From: Mycobacterium nebraskense
GTDB lineage: Bacteria; Actinomycetota; Actinomycetes; Mycobacteriales; Mycobacteriaceae
DNA: 45,373 nucleotides
Direction: 5' to 3'
NCBI RefSeq assembly: GCF_002102255.1
Contig: NZ_LQPH01000120.1
Coordinates: forward strand, 1-45,373
Shown here: in pieces, positions 1 through 10,023 of the stretch
How positions within the stretch are numbered: the stretch's first letter is position 1
Layout: each line of letters begins with the position of its first letter
Program-made: the position numbers and the translations under genes
Notes under the pieces: model-generated
Database searches by the model: none
The model's input: only the letters and a program-made list of their open reading frames with translations
What the model was told of the DNA's origin: nothing

Positions 1-98
1 GGCGGCACGCTCCTGGGCGGGGGGCCGGGCGGGCGCGCCGCCGGCATGCTCGACGGGGGCTGCAAACGGTCCCGCAGGAATTCGTCGCGCTCGTTCAT
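1..98 (-). CDS. N-terminal fragment of an Rv3860-like protein (truncated by window edge)
   Basis: A reading frame starts at the ATG complementary to 96-98 and runs off the left edge, giving about 32 residues. It begins MNERDEFLRD and then becomes rich in proline (PPSS, ARPPGPPP). A charged start followed by a proline-rich stretch is typical of mycobacterial MinD/ParA-like ESX-associated ATPases such as Rv3860, and in M. tuberculosis Rv3860 lies divergent from gltB as this frame does. The identification rests on position and composition only, because no ATPase motif falls inside the window. Confidence 0.5.
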   Translation of the reverse strand, partial: MNERDEFLRDRLQPPSSMPAARPPGPPPRSVP

Positions 99-550
99 GG
101 GCTCCTCGGGTGCCAGGCGATCGGTCCGCGCTTAGGTGGTTCATCCAGGGCTAGTGATAAGCGCCACGGCCCAACACGGACGCCGGACGCGGACCAGTAC
201 CGGTCCAGTATCTACTCCGCGCCGCGCATCGCTACCGTGCAAACTTAGCAGCGCTTACTGCAGTATGGCCGGACCGGCTTCGGCCACCCGCTGAGCACGA
301 TCATGCGAGCTAATGCCAAGGGGGTTGGCACGCCCTCAGGCGGCGTCAGCAAACTTACCTGAGCGCGGATCCGGCGCCCTGGACCCCCAGGAGCGGCGCG
401 GCTGTGACGAACGTTGCAGCCCTAAAACAGCACGTCGGCCGGGTTGCCGCCCGTCGGCCGGCGCGAAATTTACGGTGCTGCCAGCTGGCGGTTAGACTTG
501 ACGAAGTTGGCATGTCAGGCGGGTATTGTCATATCGTTTTACGACTTGTC

Positions 551-562
551 GAGACCGGTCTC
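551..562. promoter_or_regulatory. 12-bp perfect palindrome GAGACCGGTCTC
   Basis: GAGACCGGTCTC is self-complementary across all 12 bases and lies about 170 bases before the gltB start. It could be a regulator site or part of a folded leader. No matching regulator can be named. Confidence 0.3.
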
Positions 563-682
563 CAGGCCACCGTTCAGCGCTGCACGGACGCATCCCTAAC
601 AGGATCATCTCCGCCTGGGGGACAGCCTATCGAGACAAGACCGAGGGGCCTCAGCCCGCAACCTCCGGGTGCGACTCCATCG

Positions 683-704
683 GAGCAGCTGTTAACGGCA
701 GCTC
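683..704 (+). other. Stem-loop in the gltB leader
   Basis: GAGCAGCTG (683-691) can pair with CGGCAGCTC (696-704) around a TTAA loop, with one A-A mismatch and one G-T wobble. The stem ends 28 bases before the gltB ATG, just upstream of the AAGGG ribosome site at 718-722, so folding could influence initiation. Confidence 0.4.
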
Positions 705-732
705 AAACGTTCAGGTGAAGGGTCAGGTGCAT

Positions 733-3700
733 ATGACGCCCAAGCGCGTCGGGTTATACAACCCCGCGTTCGAGCACGACTCGTGCGGGGTAGCCATGGT
801 CGTCGATATGCACGGCCGGCGTAGCCGCGACATCGTGGATAAGGCCATCACCGCGCTGCTCAACCTCGAACACCGCGGTGCGCAGGGCGCCGAGCCGCGC
901 AGTGGTGACGGCGCCGGCATCCTGATTCAGGTCCCGGATGACTTCCTGCGTGCCGTCGTCGACTTTGAGCTGCCCCCCGCGGGCAGTTACGCCACCGGTA
1001 TCGCCTTCTTGCCGCAGTCGTCTAAGGACGCCGCGGCCGCTTGCGACGCGGTCGAGAAAATCGCGGAAGCCGAGGGCCTGACGGTGCTGGGCTGGCGCAA
1101 CGTGCCCATCGACGATTCCTCACTGGGAGCGCTTTCCCGCGACGCGATGCCCACGTTCCGGCAGGTATTCCTGGCCGGCGCATCGGACATGACGCTGGAG
1201 CGCCGCTGCTATCTGGTCCGTAAGCGTGCCGAGCACGAACTCGGCACCAAGGGCCCGGGGCAGGACGGCCCTGGCCGCGAAACCGTCTATTTCCCAAGCC
1301 TTTCCGGTCAGACAATGGTCTACAAGGGCATGCTGACCACGCCGCAGCTCAAGGCGTTTTACCTTGACCTGCAAGACGATCGGATGACCAGTGCACTGGG
1401 CATCGTGCATTCGCGGTTCTCCACCAACACCTTCCCGTCGTGGCCGCTGGCCCATCCGTTCCGTCGGGTGGCCCACAACGGCGAGATCAACACCGTCACC
1501 GGCAACGAGAACTGGATGCGGGCCCGCGAGGCGTTGATCAAGACCGAGGTCTTCGGCGCCGAAGGCGACGTCGAGAAGTTGTTCCCGATCTGTACCCCGG
1601 GTGCCTCGGACACCGCGCGTTTCGACGAGGCGCTCGAGCTGTTGCACCTGGGGGGCCGCACCCTGGCCCACGCGGTGCTGATGATGATTCCCGAGGCCTG
1701 GGAGCGCAACGAGTCGATGGACCCGGCGCGGCGCGCCTTCTACCGGTACCACGCCTCGTTGATGGAGCCGTGGGACGGCCCCGCGTCGATCACGTTCACC
1801 GACGGCACCATCGTGGGCGCCGTGCTTGACCGAAACGGCTTGCGCCCGTCCCGGATCTGGGTCACCGACGACGGCTTGGTGGTGATGGCTTCCGAGGCCG
1901 GCGTCCTGGACCTGGACCCGGCCAAGGTGGTGCGCCGGATGCGGCTGCAGCCGGGCCGGATGTTCTTGGTGGACACCACACTAGGACGCATCGTCGCCGA
2001 CGAGGAGATCAAGGCCGAGCTCGCGGCCGAGCACCCGTACCAGGAATGGCTCGACCGGAACCTGGTTCCCCTCGACGATCTTCCGCAGGGCGACTACGTG
2101 CGGATGCCCCATGAGCGACTCGTCAAGCGCCAGTTGATATTCGGCTACACATATGAAGAGCTCAACCTGCTGGTGTCGCCGATGGTGCGCACCGGTGCCG
2201 AGCCGATCGGCTCGATGGGCACCGACACCCCGGTCGCGGTGCTCTCGCAGCGGCCGCGGATGCTTTACGACTACTTCCAGCAGCTCTTCGCTCAGGTGAC
2301 GAACCCGCCGCTGGACGCCATCCGCGAAGAGGTGGTGACCAGCCTGCAGGGCACCACCGGCGGCGAGCGCGACCTGCTCACGCCGAACGAGAACTCCTGT
2401 CACCAGATCGCGTTGCAGCAACCGATTCTGCGCAACCGCGAGCTGGCCAAGCTGATCAACCTCAACCCCGACGACGAGGTCAACGGGCGCCCGCATGGCA
2501 TGCGGTCCAAGGTGATTCGCTGCCTGTACCCGGTCGCCGAGGGCGGCGCCGGGTTGGCCGCGGCACTCGAGGACGTACGCGCACAGGCGTCGGCCGCGAT
2601 CGAGGACGGCGCGCGCGTCATCATCCTGTCCGACCGTGAGTCCGACGAGCAGATGGCCCCCATTCCGTCACTCCTCGCCGTTGCCGGGGTGCACCACCAC
2701 CTGGTGCGCGACCGGACGCGCACCCACGTGGGTCTGGTCGTCGAGAGCGGTGATGCCCGCGAGGTGCACCACATGGCGATGCTGGTCGGTTGCGGGGCGG
2801 CGGCGATCAACCCCTACCTGGCGTTCGAGTCGATCGAGGACATGCTCGACCGCGGCGCGATCGACGGGATCGACCGCGAGAAGGCGCTGAACAACTATGT
2901 GAAGGCCGCCGGCAAGGGCGTGCTCAAAGTGATGTCCAAGATGGGCATCTCGACGCTGGCCTCCTACACCGGCGCGCAGCTGTTCCAGGCGGTCGGTATC
3001 TCCGAGGACGTGCTCGACGAGTACTTCACCGGGCTGAGCTGCCCGATCGGCGGGATCACCCTGGAGGACATCGCCGCCGACGTCACCGCCCGCCACCGGC
3101 TGGCCTACCTGGACCGCCGGGACGAGCGCGCGCACCGCGAGCTCGAGGTGGGCGGCGAATACCAGTGGCGCCGGGAAGGTGAGTACCACCTGTTCAACCC
3201 GGAGACCGTCTTCAAGCTGCAGCACTCGACCCGCACCGGCCAATACAAGATCTTCAAGGACTACACCCGCTTGGTCGACGACCAGAGCGAGCGGATGGCC
3301 TCACTGCGCGGCCTGCTCAAGTTCCGCGGCGGTGTGCGTCCTCCGGTTCCGCTGGAAGAGGTCGAGCCCGCCAGCGAGATCGTCAAGCGCTTCTCCACCG
3401 GGGCGATGAGCTACGGCTCGATCTCGGCCGAAGCGCACGAGACGCTCGCCATCGCGATGAACCGTCTGGGCGGGCGTTCCAACAGCGGTGAAGGCGGCGA
3501 GGACGTCAAGCGTTTCGACCGCGATCCCAATGGGGACTGGCGCCGCAGCGCGATCAAGCAGGTCGCGTCCGCGCGTTTCGGCGTGACGTCGCACTACCTG
3601 ACGAACTGCACCGACATCCAGATCAAGATGGCCCAGGGCGCCAAACCCGGTGAGGGCGGCCAGCTTCCGGGGCACAAGGTGTACCCGTGGGTTGCCGAGG

Positions 3701-5316
3701 TCCGGCATTCCACTCCCGGGGTCGGCCTGATCTCGCCGCCGCCGCACCACGACATCTACTCCATCGAGGATCTCGCTCAGCTGATCCACGACCTGAAGAA
3801 CGCCAACCCGGCCGCGCGCGTGCACGTCAAGCTGGTCTCCGAGAACGGAGTGGGCACGGTTGCGGCCGGTGTTTCAAAAGCCCACGCCGATGTGGTGTTG
3901 ATCTCGGGCCACGACGGTGGCACCGGCGCGACCCCGCTGACGTCGATGAAACACGCCGGCGCGCCGTGGGAGTTGGGTCTGGCCGAGACACAACAGACCC
4001 TGCTGCTCAACGGGTTACGTGACCGGATCGTGGTCCAGGTGGACGGCCAGCTCAAGACGGGCCGCGATGTGATGATCGCCGCGCTGCTCGGCGCCGAGGA
4101 ATTCGGCTTCGCCACCGCGCCGCTGGTGGTGGCCGGCTGCATCATGATGAGGGTGTGCCACCTGGACACCTGCCCGGTGGGCGTGGCCACCCAGAATCCG
4201 CTGCTCCGGGAGCGGTTCGCCGGTAAGCCCGAGTTCATCGAGAACTTCTTCATGTTCATCGCCGAAGAGGTCCGGGAGTACATGGCGCAGTTGGGCTTCC
4301 GTACCCTCAACGAGGCCGTCGGCCAGGTGGGGGCACTGGACACGACGCTGGCCCGCGCGCATTGGAAGGCGCACAAGCTGGATCTGGCGCCGGTGCTGCA
4401 CGAGCCCGAGTCGGCGTTCATGAACCAGGACCTGTACTGCAGCTCGCGGCAGGACCACGGCCTGGACAAGGCGCTCGACCAGCAGTTGATCGTGATGAGC
4501 CGCGAGGCGCTCGATTCCGGCAAGCCGGTGCGTTTCTCTACCACGATCAGCAACGTCAACCGCACGGTCGGCACCATGCTGGGCCACGAGGTGACGAAAG
4601 CCTATGGTGGCCAGGGGCTTCCGGATGGGACGATCGATATCACCTTCGACGGGTCCGCGGGCAACAGCTTTGGCGCCTTCGTACCGAAGGGGATCACATT
4701 GCGGGTATACGGGGACGCCAACGACTACGTCGGCAAGGGCTTGTCCGGTGGCCGGATTGTGGTGCGGCCGTCGGACAACGCCCCGCAGGACTATGTGGCC
4801 GAGGACAACATCATCGGCGGCAACGTGATCCTGTTCGGCGCGACCAGCGGGGAGGCGTTCCTGCGTGGAGTGGTCGGCGAACGGTTCGCGGTCCGCAACT
4901 CCGGTGCCCACGCCGTGGTCGAGGGCGTGGGTGACCATGGATGCGAATACATGACGGGTGGTCGGGTTGTGATCCTGGGCCGGACCGGCCGCAACTTCGC
5001 CGCAGGAATGTCAGGTGGTGTGGCTTACGTGTACGACCCGGACGAGGAATTGCCGGACAATCTCAACATCGAGATGGTCGACGTGGAGACCCTGGACTCC
5101 GACGACGCCGACTTCCTGCACGGCATCATCCAGGCGCACGTGGACGCCACCGATTCGGCGGTCGGTCAGCGGATTCTGGCCGACTGGCGCGGGCAACAAC
5201 GCCACTTCGTCAAGGTGATGCCGCGCGACTACAAGAAGGTGCTGCAAGCGATCGCCGAAGCCGAGCGCGATGGCACCGATGTGGACAAGGCGATCATGGC
5301 GGCCGCGCATGGCTGA
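733..5316 (+). CDS. gltB: Glutamate synthase [NADPH] large subunit
   Basis: This 1527-residue protein is the large (alpha) subunit of GOGAT, which moves the amide of glutamine onto 2-oxoglutarate to make two glutamates; with glutamine synthetase it is the main route of ammonia assimilation. The ATG at 733 is chosen because it follows AAGGG by about ten bases and gives the usual mycobacterial length. The reading frame runs open upstream to 526 but without coding character. Cys18 in the HDSCGVA motif is the expected N-terminal nucleophile after propeptide removal. The class II amidotransferase domain covers roughly the first 430 residues. The central and FMN-binding domains follow, with the 3Fe-4S ligands Cys1136, Cys1142 and Cys1147 (CX5CX4C). 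The C-terminal glycine-rich GXGXG beta-helix domain starts near residue 1250. It overlaps gltD by 8 bases, so the two subunits are translationally coupled. Confidence 0.97.
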   Translation: MTPKRVGLYNPAFEHDSCGVAMVVDMHGRRSRDIVDKAITALLNLEHRGAQGAEPRSGDGAGILIQVPDDFLRAVVDFELPPAGSYATGIAFLPQSSKDAAAACDAVEKIAEAEGLTVLGWRNVPIDDSSLGALSRDAMPTFRQVFLAGASDMTLERRCYLVRKRAEHELGTKGPGQDGPGRETVYFPSLSGQTMVYKGMLTTPQLKAFYLDLQDDRMTSALGIVHSRFSTNTFPSWPLAHPFRRVAHNGEINTVTGNENWMRAREALIKTEVFGAEGDVEKLFPICTPGASDTARFDEALELLHLGGRTLAHAVLMMIPEAWERNESMDPARRAFYRYHASLMEPWDGPASITFTDGTIVGAVLDRNGLRPSRIWVTDDGLVVMASEAGVLDLDPAKVVRRMRLQPGRMFLVDTTLGRIVADEEIKAELAAEHPYQEWLDRNLVPLDDLPQGDYVRMPHERLVKRQLIFGYTYEELNLLVSPMVRTGAEPIGSMGTDTPVAVLSQRPRMLYDYFQQLFAQVTNPPLDAIREEVVTSLQGTTGGERDLLTPNENSCHQIALQQPILRNRELAKLINLNPDDEVNGRPHGMRSKVIRCLYPVAEGGAGLAAALEDVRAQASAAIEDGARVIILSDRESDEQMAPIPSLLAVAGVHHHLVRDRTRTHVGLVVESGDAREVHHMAMLVGCGAAAINPYLAFESIEDMLDRGAIDGIDREKALNNYVKAAGKGVLKVMSKMGISTLASYTGAQLFQAVGISEDVLDEYFTGLSCPIGGITLEDIAADVTARHRLAYLDRRDERAHRELEVGGEYQWRREGEYHLFNPETVFKLQHSTRTGQYKIFKDYTRLVDDQSERMASLRGLLKFRGGVRPPVPLEEVEPASEIVKRFSTGAMSYGSISAEAHETLAIAMNRLGGRSNSGEGGEDVKRFDRDPNGDWRRSAIKQVASARFGVTSHYLTNCTDIQIKMAQGAKPGEGGQLPGHKVYPWVAEVRHSTPGVGLISPPPHHDIYSIEDLAQLIHDLKNANPAARVHVKLVSENGVGTVAAGVSKAHADVVLISGHDGGTGATPLTSMKHAGAPWELGLAETQQTLLLNGLRDRIVVQVDGQLKTGRDVMIAALLGAEEFGFATAPLVVAGCIMMRVCHLDTCPVGVATQNPLLRERFAGKPEFIENFFMFIAEEVREYMAQLGFRTLNEAVGQVGALDTTLARAHWKAHKLDLAPVLHEPESAFMNQDLYCSSRQDHGLDKALDQQLIVMSREALDSGKPVRFSTTISNVNRTVGTMLGHEVTKAYGGQGLPDGTIDITFDGSAGNSFGAFVPKGITLRVYGDANDYVGKGLSGGRIVVRPSDNAPQDYVAEDNIIGGNVILFGATSGEAFLRGVVGERFAVRNSGAHAVVEGVGDHGCEYMTGGRVVILGRTGRNFAAGMSGGVAYVYDPDEELPDNLNIEMVDVETLDSDDADFLHGIIQAHVDATDSAVGQRILADWRGQQRHFVKVMPRDYKKVLQAIAEAERDGTDVDKAIMAAAHG

Positions 5317-6775
5317 TCCGAGCGGCTTCCTGAAGTACACGCACCGGGAACTGCCGAAGCGCCGGCCTGTCCCGCTGCGGTTGAAGGACTGGCACGAGGT
5401 CTATGAGGACTTCGACGAAGGTACCTTGCGCGAGCAGGCGACCCGTTGCATGGATTGCGGTATCCCGTTCTGCCACAACGGGTGTCCGTTGGGCAACCTG
5501 ATCCCGGAATGGAACGACCTGGTGCGCACGGGCCGTTGGCGCGACGCGATCGAGCGGCTGCACGCCACCAACAACTTCCCGGACTTCACCGGCCGGCTGT
5601 GTCCGGCGCCGTGCGAACCGGCGTGTGTGCTTGGCATCAACCAGGATCCGGTGACGATCAAGCAGATCGAACTGGAGATCATCGACCGAGCCTTCGAGGA
5701 AGGCTTTGTGGTGCCGCTGCCCCCGGACAAGCTGACCGGAAAAAAGGTCGCGGTGGTGGGGTCGGGCCCGGCCGGTTTGGCCGCGGCTCAGCAACTGACC
5801 CGGGCCGGCCACACGGTCACCGTTTTCGAGCGGGCGGATCGCATCGGTGGGTTGCTGCGCTACGGCATCCCGGAATTCAAGATGGAAAAGCGTGTCCTCG
5901 ACCGGCGCCTGGACCAGATGCGGGCCGAGGGAACCGAATTCCGCGCGAGTGTCAACGTGGGGGTCGACATCACCGCTGAACAGTTGCGCGCCGACTTCGA
6001 TGCGGTGGTGCTGGCCGGTGGCGCCACCGCCGGGCGGGACCTGCCCATCCCCGGCCGGGACCTGGACGGGATCCACCAGGCGATGGAGTACCTGCCGTGG
6101 GGTAACCGGGTGCAGGAGGGCGACGACGTCCTGGGCCCCGACGGCGAGCCCCCGATCACCGCCAAAGGCAAGAAGGTCGTCATCATCGGCGGCGGTGACA
6201 CCGGGGCGGACTGCCTGGGCACCGCGCACCGCCAGGGCGCGACCGTCGTGCACCAATTCGAGATCATGCCGCGCCCACCGGACTCGCGCGCCGAATCGAC
6301 CCCGTGGCCGACCTACCCGCTGATGTACCGGGTGTCGTCGGCGCACGAGGAGGGCGGCGAGCGGGTGTTCTCGGTGAACACCGAGCGGTTCATCGGCGAA
6401 CATGGCCGCGTGACGGCGCTCAAAGCGCACGAGGTCACCATGCAGGACGGCAAGTTCGTCAAGGTCGAGGGCTCCGACTTCGAGCTCGAGGTCGATTTGG
6501 TGTTACTGGCCATGGGATTCGTCGGCCCGGAGAAGGAGGGCCTGCTCACCGACCTCGAAGTCAAACTCACCGACCGCGGCAACGTGGCTCGCGGTGGCGA
6601 CTTCGACACGTCGGTCCCCGGTGTATTCGTCGCCGGGGACATGGGTCGCGGCCAGTCGTTGATCGTCTGGGCGATAGCTGAAGGCAGGGCCGCGGCCGCG
6701 GCCGCGGACAGGTACCTGATGGGTGCGACCGCGCTGCCGGCGCCGGTCAAGCCTACGGCGGCTCCCCTTCAGTAG
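5309..6775 (+). CDS. gltD: Glutamate synthase [NADPH] small subunit
   Basis: This 488-residue beta subunit takes electrons from NADPH through FAD and iron-sulfur centres to the large subunit. A Cys-rich N-terminal part (CMDCG from residue 47, then FCHNGCP and later CPAPCEPAC) carries the 4Fe-4S cluster ligands. An FAD-binding Rossmann motif ([12 protein letters not shown]) lies near residue 150 and the NADPH-binding motif ([11 protein letters not shown]) near 290; a C-terminal GDMGRGQSL segment is the usual second FAD contact. The ATG at 5309 lies inside the last codons of gltB, and the length matches the family. The start upstream at 5270 is rejected because it would read in an unconserved, Arg-rich extension. 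Confidence 0.96.
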   Translation: MADPSGFLKYTHRELPKRRPVPLRLKDWHEVYEDFDEGTLREQATRCMDCGIPFCHNGCPLGNLIPEWNDLVRTGRWRDAIERLHATNNFPDFTGRLCPAPCEPACVLGINQDPVTIKQIELEIIDRAFEEGFVVPLPPDKLTGKKVAVVGSGPAGLAAAQQLTRAGHTVTVFERADRIGGLLRYGIPEFKMEKRVLDRRLDQMRAEGTEFRASVNVGVDITAEQLRADFDAVVLAGGATAGRDLPIPGRDLDGIHQAMEYLPWGNRVQEGDDVLGPDGEPPITAKGKKVVIIGGGDTGADCLGTAHRQGATVVHQFEIMPRPPDSRAESTPWPTYPLMYRVSSAHEEGGERVFSVNTERFIGEHGRVTALKAHEVTMQDGKFVKVEGSDFELEVDLVLLAMGFVGPEKEGLLTDLEVKLTDRGNVARGGDFDTSVPGVFVAGDMGRGQSLIVWAIAEGRAAAAAADRYLMGATALPAPVKPTAAPLQ

Positions 6776-7141
6776 TCACACAAGCCACACCAGAAACAGA
6801 AGCACCAACCGTCGGCGAGTCTGCAGGCGTTTGCCAGACGGCAGGTGTCTAATAGCCCGTTGTGGGCTCCGTCACACGGGCATCAGATCGGGGCTCCGGC
6901 TGAACGGTACGATCGCAGGAGTGATCATTGTGCACATCAATCCAGTACCTCGATCACGGATGGGGCGAATAGCCTGGTCCTGGTTTCGTCACCCGGTAAA
7001 GAGCCGCGAGTTTCCCGCTAGGCACGAGCGCCTGGTAACCGCCGACGATTTGCTGATCTTCGGGGCATAACCACCCAGCCCGCGCGCCGTTGGGCGCGGC
7101 GGACGGGTTTGCTCAGCGCGACAAACGGGGGAGACCCGGGT
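6776..7141. other. 366-base gap between gltD and the F420-type oxidoreductase gene
   Basis: M. tuberculosis has a short annotated gene (Rv3857c) in this position. Here only a weak 49-codon frame is visible (see the next entry). I see no strong hairpin followed by a T-run for gltD. Confidence 0.4.
6921..7070 (+). CDS. Possible small protein (49 residues), doubtful
   Basis: A frame from GTG 6921 (or ATG 6960) to TAA 7070 encodes a basic stretch (WSWFRHPVKSREF) ending in TADDLLIFGA. AGGAG directly abuts the GTG, which is too close for a normal ribosome site, and third-position GC is lower than in neighbouring genes. It could be a degraded remnant of the small gene that lies after gltD in related species. 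I do not recognise a family. Confidence 0.2.
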   Translation: MIIVHINPVPRSRMGRIAWSWFRHPVKSREFPARHERLVTADDLLIFGA

Positions 7142-7993
7142 TCATCGACCCAGCAACCCCGAATCACGGATGGCCTCGGCCATTGGTTCCAGGACAGCGG
7201 GGTCGTGCGGCGGGTTGATGTACACGATGCCCAGGTCGAGGCCTTCCGCCGCCAGGCCAGCCGCATCCTCGATGACCTGCTGGTAGTTGCGCTCCTCGTC
7301 CAGGCGCAGGTGGGCCGACAGGATGATCTCCTTCGGGTCCCGGCCGATCTTCTCGCACTCCGCGACCAGCACGTCGCGCTTGCGCGCGAACAGGTCCGGC
7401 GGACCCCCGGCGAAGTTCCAGTGCTGCGCGTAGCGCGCGGTGATCGGCAGCGTTCGTTTCTCCCCGCTGCCACCGATGCAGATCGGTGGATGGGGGCGCT
7501 GCACGCCCTTGGGCTCGTTGCGGGCGCCTTTGAGCTGGTAGTACTTGCCGTCGAAGTCGGTGGTCTCCTGGCTGAGCAGGCTGGTGAGCACCTCGCAGGC
7601 CTCCTCGAACCGATCGAAGCGTTCCCGGATGCTGCCCAGCTCGATGCCATAGGCGCCCGATTCCTCCTCGTTCCACCCGGCGCCGATCCCCAGGTCGAGT
7701 CGTCCGTTCGAGATGATGTCGAGCGCGGCGGCCATGTTGGCCAGCAGGGCGGGGTGGCGGTAGTGGATGCCGGTGACCAGGGTGCCCAGCCGCAGCCGCT
7801 TGGTCGCCTGCGCCAACGCGGTCAGCGTCGTCCAACCTTCCAGACAGGGCCCGCTGCTGTCGGAAAAGATCGGGTAGAAGTGGTCGAAGGTCCACCCGGA
7901 CTCGTACACGTCGATACCGTCCGCCGTCTGCCAGACGGCCAGCATGTCCGCCCAGGTGGTGTTTTGGGGAGAAGTCTTGAAGGCGAATCGCAT
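7142..7993 (-). CDS. LLM-class F420-dependent oxidoreductase
   Basis: This 283-residue protein has the bacterial luciferase-like (TIM-barrel) fold used by mycobacterial F420 enzymes. Supporting features are a start of the MRFAFKTSPQ type, the segment RLRLGTLVTGIHYRHPALLA typical of the family near residues 66-85, RLDLGIGAGWNEEE near 100, and PPICIGGSGEKRTL near 170. The substrate cannot be predicted. It reads away from a small membrane-protein gene only 51 bases away. A TAACGT -10 box on the minus strand (8001-8006) sits 7 bases before the ATG, so the message is probably leaderless. A palindrome overlaps this -10. The gene is not expected between gltD and Rv3856c in M. tuberculosis. Confidence 0.85.
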   Translation of the reverse strand: MRFAFKTSPQNTTWADMLAVWQTADGIDVYESGWTFDHFYPIFSDSSGPCLEGWTTLTALAQATKRLRLGTLVTGIHYRHPALLANMAAALDIISNGRLDLGIGAGWNEEESGAYGIELGSIRERFDRFEEACEVLTSLLSQETTDFDGKYYQLKGARNEPKGVQRPHPPICIGGSGEKRTLPITARYAQHWNFAGGPPDLFARKRDVLVAECEKIGRDPKEIILSAHLRLDEERNYQQVIEDAAGLAAEGLDLGIVYINPPHDPAVLEPMAEAIRDSGLLGR

Positions 7994-8000
7994 GCAACCG

Positions 8001-8034
8001 ACGTTAGTTGATCTTTATGAAGCGCAACTAAACT
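8001..8034. promoter_or_regulatory. Divergent promoter with an inverted repeat over both -10 boxes
   Basis: TTAGTTG (8004-8010) and CAACTAA (8025-8031) are perfect 7-base arms with a 14-base spacer, so their centres are 21 bases (two helical turns) apart. The minus-strand -10 (TAACGT, 8001-8006) overlaps the left arm and the plus-strand -10 (TAAACT, 8029-8034) overlaps the right arm. This arrangement suits an operator silencing both genes; no regulator gene is adjacent. Confidence 0.5.
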
Positions 8035-8044
8035 CAATCCCGCG

Positions 8045-8476
8045 ATGAGCTACTCCCTCGGACTCGACACCAAGGTCACCCTGCTGGCGGCGGGGCTGAT
8101 CTTCTTGCTCGCGCTGGTCCTCGGGGTCTGGAAGTACCGGCAGATCATGGCCGCCGACGACCACCGCGCTCATCCCTACGTCGACATCGCGCACCGGGCG
8201 GCGTTGCTCTACTCGTTTGCGACGCTGCTGCTGGCTGTCTTTGTTGAGCTCAGCGCGTGGCCGACGTGGGTCAATTTGACCGCGGCCGGCGTGGTCGTCT
8301 TCTTCTTCGTCGGCGCCATCCTCAGCTACATCGAACACGGGGCGCGGCGCGACACCGTCAACCAGTTCGAGAATCCCGTCCGCGGCACAGCGGTGATGAT
8401 GGCGTTGCTCATCGCCGGCGAGATCGGGGGCTTCAGCGTGCTGCTCGCCGGTTTCGTCGTCGGCCAACTGATGTGA
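8045..8476 (+). CDS. Four-helix integral membrane protein of unknown function
   Basis: The 143-residue protein has four predicted membrane helices: about residues 10-28, 55-72, 77-96 and 115-138. A short cytosolic or periplasmic segment with charged residues (KYRQIMAADDHRAHPY) lies between helices 1 and 2. It carries no signal peptide and no catalytic motif I recognise. It is transcribed away from the F420-type oxidoreductase gene from a shared, palindrome-containing promoter, so the two may be co-regulated. A repeat hairpin follows the stop codon. Confidence 0.75.
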   Translation: MSYSLGLDTKVTLLAAGLIFLLALVLGVWKYRQIMAADDHRAHPYVDIAHRAALLYSFATLLLAVFVELSAWPTWVNLTAAGVVVFFFVGAILSYIEHGARRDTVNQFENPVRGTAVMMALLIAGEIGGFSVLLAGFVVGQLM

Positions 8477-8490
8477 TCGCGGAGGTTTGG

Positions 8491-8533
8491 CGGTGACCTG
8501 CGGCGCCCGGCTCCGCCGCGCTTGCAGTCACCG
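8491..8533. repeat. Palindromic intergenic repeat, copy A
   Basis: CGGTGAC (8491-8497) and GTCACCG (8527-8533) form the outer arms of a hairpin lying between the membrane-protein gene and the PHP gene. The internal 23 bases at 8503-8525 recur, inverted and with one difference, at 28825-28847. It may act as a terminator for the upstream gene, but the recurrence marks it as a dispersed element. Confidence 0.6.
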
Positions 8534-8551
8534 CGTGGGCACACTGGAGAC

Positions 8552-9559
8552 ATGGACCCGGTAACCGCCTTGCGGCAGATCGCTTACTACAAGGACCGGA
8601 GCCGCCAGGATCCCAGGCGCGTGATGGCGTACCGCAACGCCGCCGACATCGTCGAGGGGCTCGACGACGCGGCGCGGGAGCGGCACGGCCAGGCCAACAG
8701 CTGGCAGTCACTGCCCGGCATCGGGCCCAAGACCGCGAAGGTCATCGACCAGGCCTGGTCCGGTCGCGAACCCGACCTCTTAGTTGAATTGCGTTCCGCC
8801 GCAGAGGATCTCGGTGGTGGCGACATCCGTGCGGCGTTGCGCGGGGATTTGCACCTGCATTCGAACTGGTCGGACGGGTCGGCGCCGATCGACGAGATGA
8901 TGGCAACCGCGTCCGCGCTGGGGCACGAGTACTGCGCGCTGACCGACCACTCGCCGCGGCTGACGATCGCCAACGGGCTGTCGGCTGAGCGGTTGCGCGC
9001 CCAGCTCGACGTCATCGACAAGCTGCGTGACCAGTTCGCGCCGATGCGCATTCTCACCGGGATCGAGGTCGACATCCTCGAGGACGGCAGCCTCGACCAG
9101 GAGCCCGAGCTGCTCGAGCGGCTCGACGTCGTCGTGGCCAGCGTGCATTCGAAGCTGTCGATGGATGCGGCGGCGATGACGCGGCGCATGGTGCGCGCCG
9201 TCGGCAATCCGCACGCCGACGTGCTGGGCCACTGCACCGGGCGGCTGGTCTCCGGCAACCGGGGCATCCGGCCCCAATCCAAGTTCGACGCCGAAGCGGT
9301 CTTCACCGCCTGCCACGATCACGGCACCGCGGTGGAGATCAACTCGCGGCCGGAACGCCGAGACCCGCCGACCGGGCTGCTCAAGCTGGCGCTGGAAATC
9401 GGTTGCGTCTTCAGCATCAACACCGACGCGCATGCGCCCGGCCAGCTGGACTTCCTCGGCTACGGCGCGCAGCGCGCCGTGGACGTGGGCCTGCCCGTCG
9501 ACCGGATCGTCAACACCTGGTCGGCCGACAAGCTGCTGGAGTGGACGGGCTCGAACTGA
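8552..9559 (+). CDS. PHP-domain protein with N-terminal helix-hairpin-helix (Rv3856c-like)
   Basis: The 335-residue protein matches the remembered length of M. tuberculosis Rv3856c and its place beside ethR. Residues 1-95 resemble the N-terminal region of PolX-type enzymes, with a helix-hairpin-helix motif (SLPGIGPKTAKVI near residues 51-63). A PHP metal-dependent phosphoesterase domain starts with DLHLHSNWSDG near residue 100 and continues with LTDHS, GIEVDIL, VASVHSK, LGHCTGR and NTDAHAP, which together supply the His/Asp/Glu metal ligands. The organisation is like bacterial DNA polymerase X without the polymerase domain, so a 3'-end or phosphoester-processing role in DNA repair is likely but unproven. 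The ATG at 8552 is preferred over an upstream GTG/ATG at 8522, which starts inside the repeat hairpin. Confidence 0.85.
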   Translation: MDPVTALRQIAYYKDRSRQDPRRVMAYRNAADIVEGLDDAARERHGQANSWQSLPGIGPKTAKVIDQAWSGREPDLLVELRSAAEDLGGGDIRAALRGDLHLHSNWSDGSAPIDEMMATASALGHEYCALTDHSPRLTIANGLSAERLRAQLDVIDKLRDQFAPMRILTGIEVDILEDGSLDQEPELLERLDVVVASVHSKLSMDAAAMTRRMVRAVGNPHADVLGHCTGRLVSGNRGIRPQSKFDAEAVFTACHDHGTAVEINSRPERRDPPTGLLKLALEIGCVFSINTDAHAPGQLDFLGYGAQRAVDVGLPVDRIVNTWSADKLLEWTGSN

Positions 9560-9642
9560 GACGCACAAGGCGAGATGCAGCCCGAACCGTTCGCATCGAA
9601 AAGCATTGGGCTACCAACCTCGCCCTTACTACAGTGCGCGCA

Positions 9643-9999
9643 ATGGACCTCGATGCGATCGCCTTCAGTCAGCAGTGGGTACAGGCCTGGAACTCGCACG
9701 ACGCGGAAGCTGTACTTCGGCACTTCCACGACGACGTGGTTTTCACCTCGCCGGTAGCCGCCAGGCTGCTGCCGGAAACGATGGGCGTGATTCTTGGCAA
9801 GCCGGCATTGCGTGACTACTGGACCCGGGCGTTGCAGAGCTTTCCCGACTTGCAGTTCGTCGTCGAAGGCGTTTACCAAGGGATCGACACCATCGTCATC
9901 ACATACCGCAACCAAAACGATGCTTTGGTCAACGAGGTTCTGAGGTTCAGCGACAACCTGGTAGTCGAAGGCCATGGAACATATGTCGTTCCCGCATAA
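9643..9999 (+). CDS. SnoaL-like (NTF2-fold) domain protein
   Basis: This 118-residue protein has the pattern of a SnoaL-like small NTF2-fold domain: WVQAWNSHDAEAVLRHFHDDVVFTSP near the N-terminus, LRDYWTRALQSFPDLQFVVEGVY in the middle and YRNQNDALVNEVLRF near the end. Such domains serve as isomerases, hydrolases or binding proteins, and no catalytic assignment is possible here. The ATG at 9643 gives the family length. It lies 83 bases after the PHP gene on the same strand and converges with the DNA polymerase gene, whose stop is 25 bases away. Confidence 0.75.
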   Translation: MDLDAIAFSQQWVQAWNSHDAEAVLRHFHDDVVFTSPVAARLLPETMGVILGKPALRDYWTRALQSFPDLQFVVEGVYQGIDTIVITYRNQNDALVNEVLRFSDNLVVEGHGTYVVPA

Positions 10000-10023
10000 G
10001 TGAAGAAATGTTCGCCGCGCGAA

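Larger units (their letters stand above)
99..732. other. 634-base region upstream of gltB: promoter and possible structured leader
   Basis: No convincing gene lies here; the reading frame of gltB can be extended upstream to 526, but that stretch lacks coding character. A TTGACG hexamer at 498-503 and TATTGT at 524-529 could be promoter parts, although their 20-base spacing is long. From about 551 to the start codon the DNA is rich in inverted repeats: a 12-base palindrome at 551-562, CTCCG/CGGAG arms at 663-667 and 681-685, and a stem-loop at 683-704. The stretch could be an attenuating or ligand-sensing leader, but I could not match it to a known class. Confidence 0.35.

Noticed and set aside
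600..704. SAM-type riboswitch before gltB
   Set aside because: Short matches (GCAACC, GGTGCGA) occur, but the required stems and four-way junction cannot be drawn; kept only as a possible leader.
526..732. 69-residue N-terminal extension of gltB
   Set aside because: The stretch lacks coding bias and precedes the ATG with a good ribosome site that gives the family length and the Cys18 nucleophile motif.
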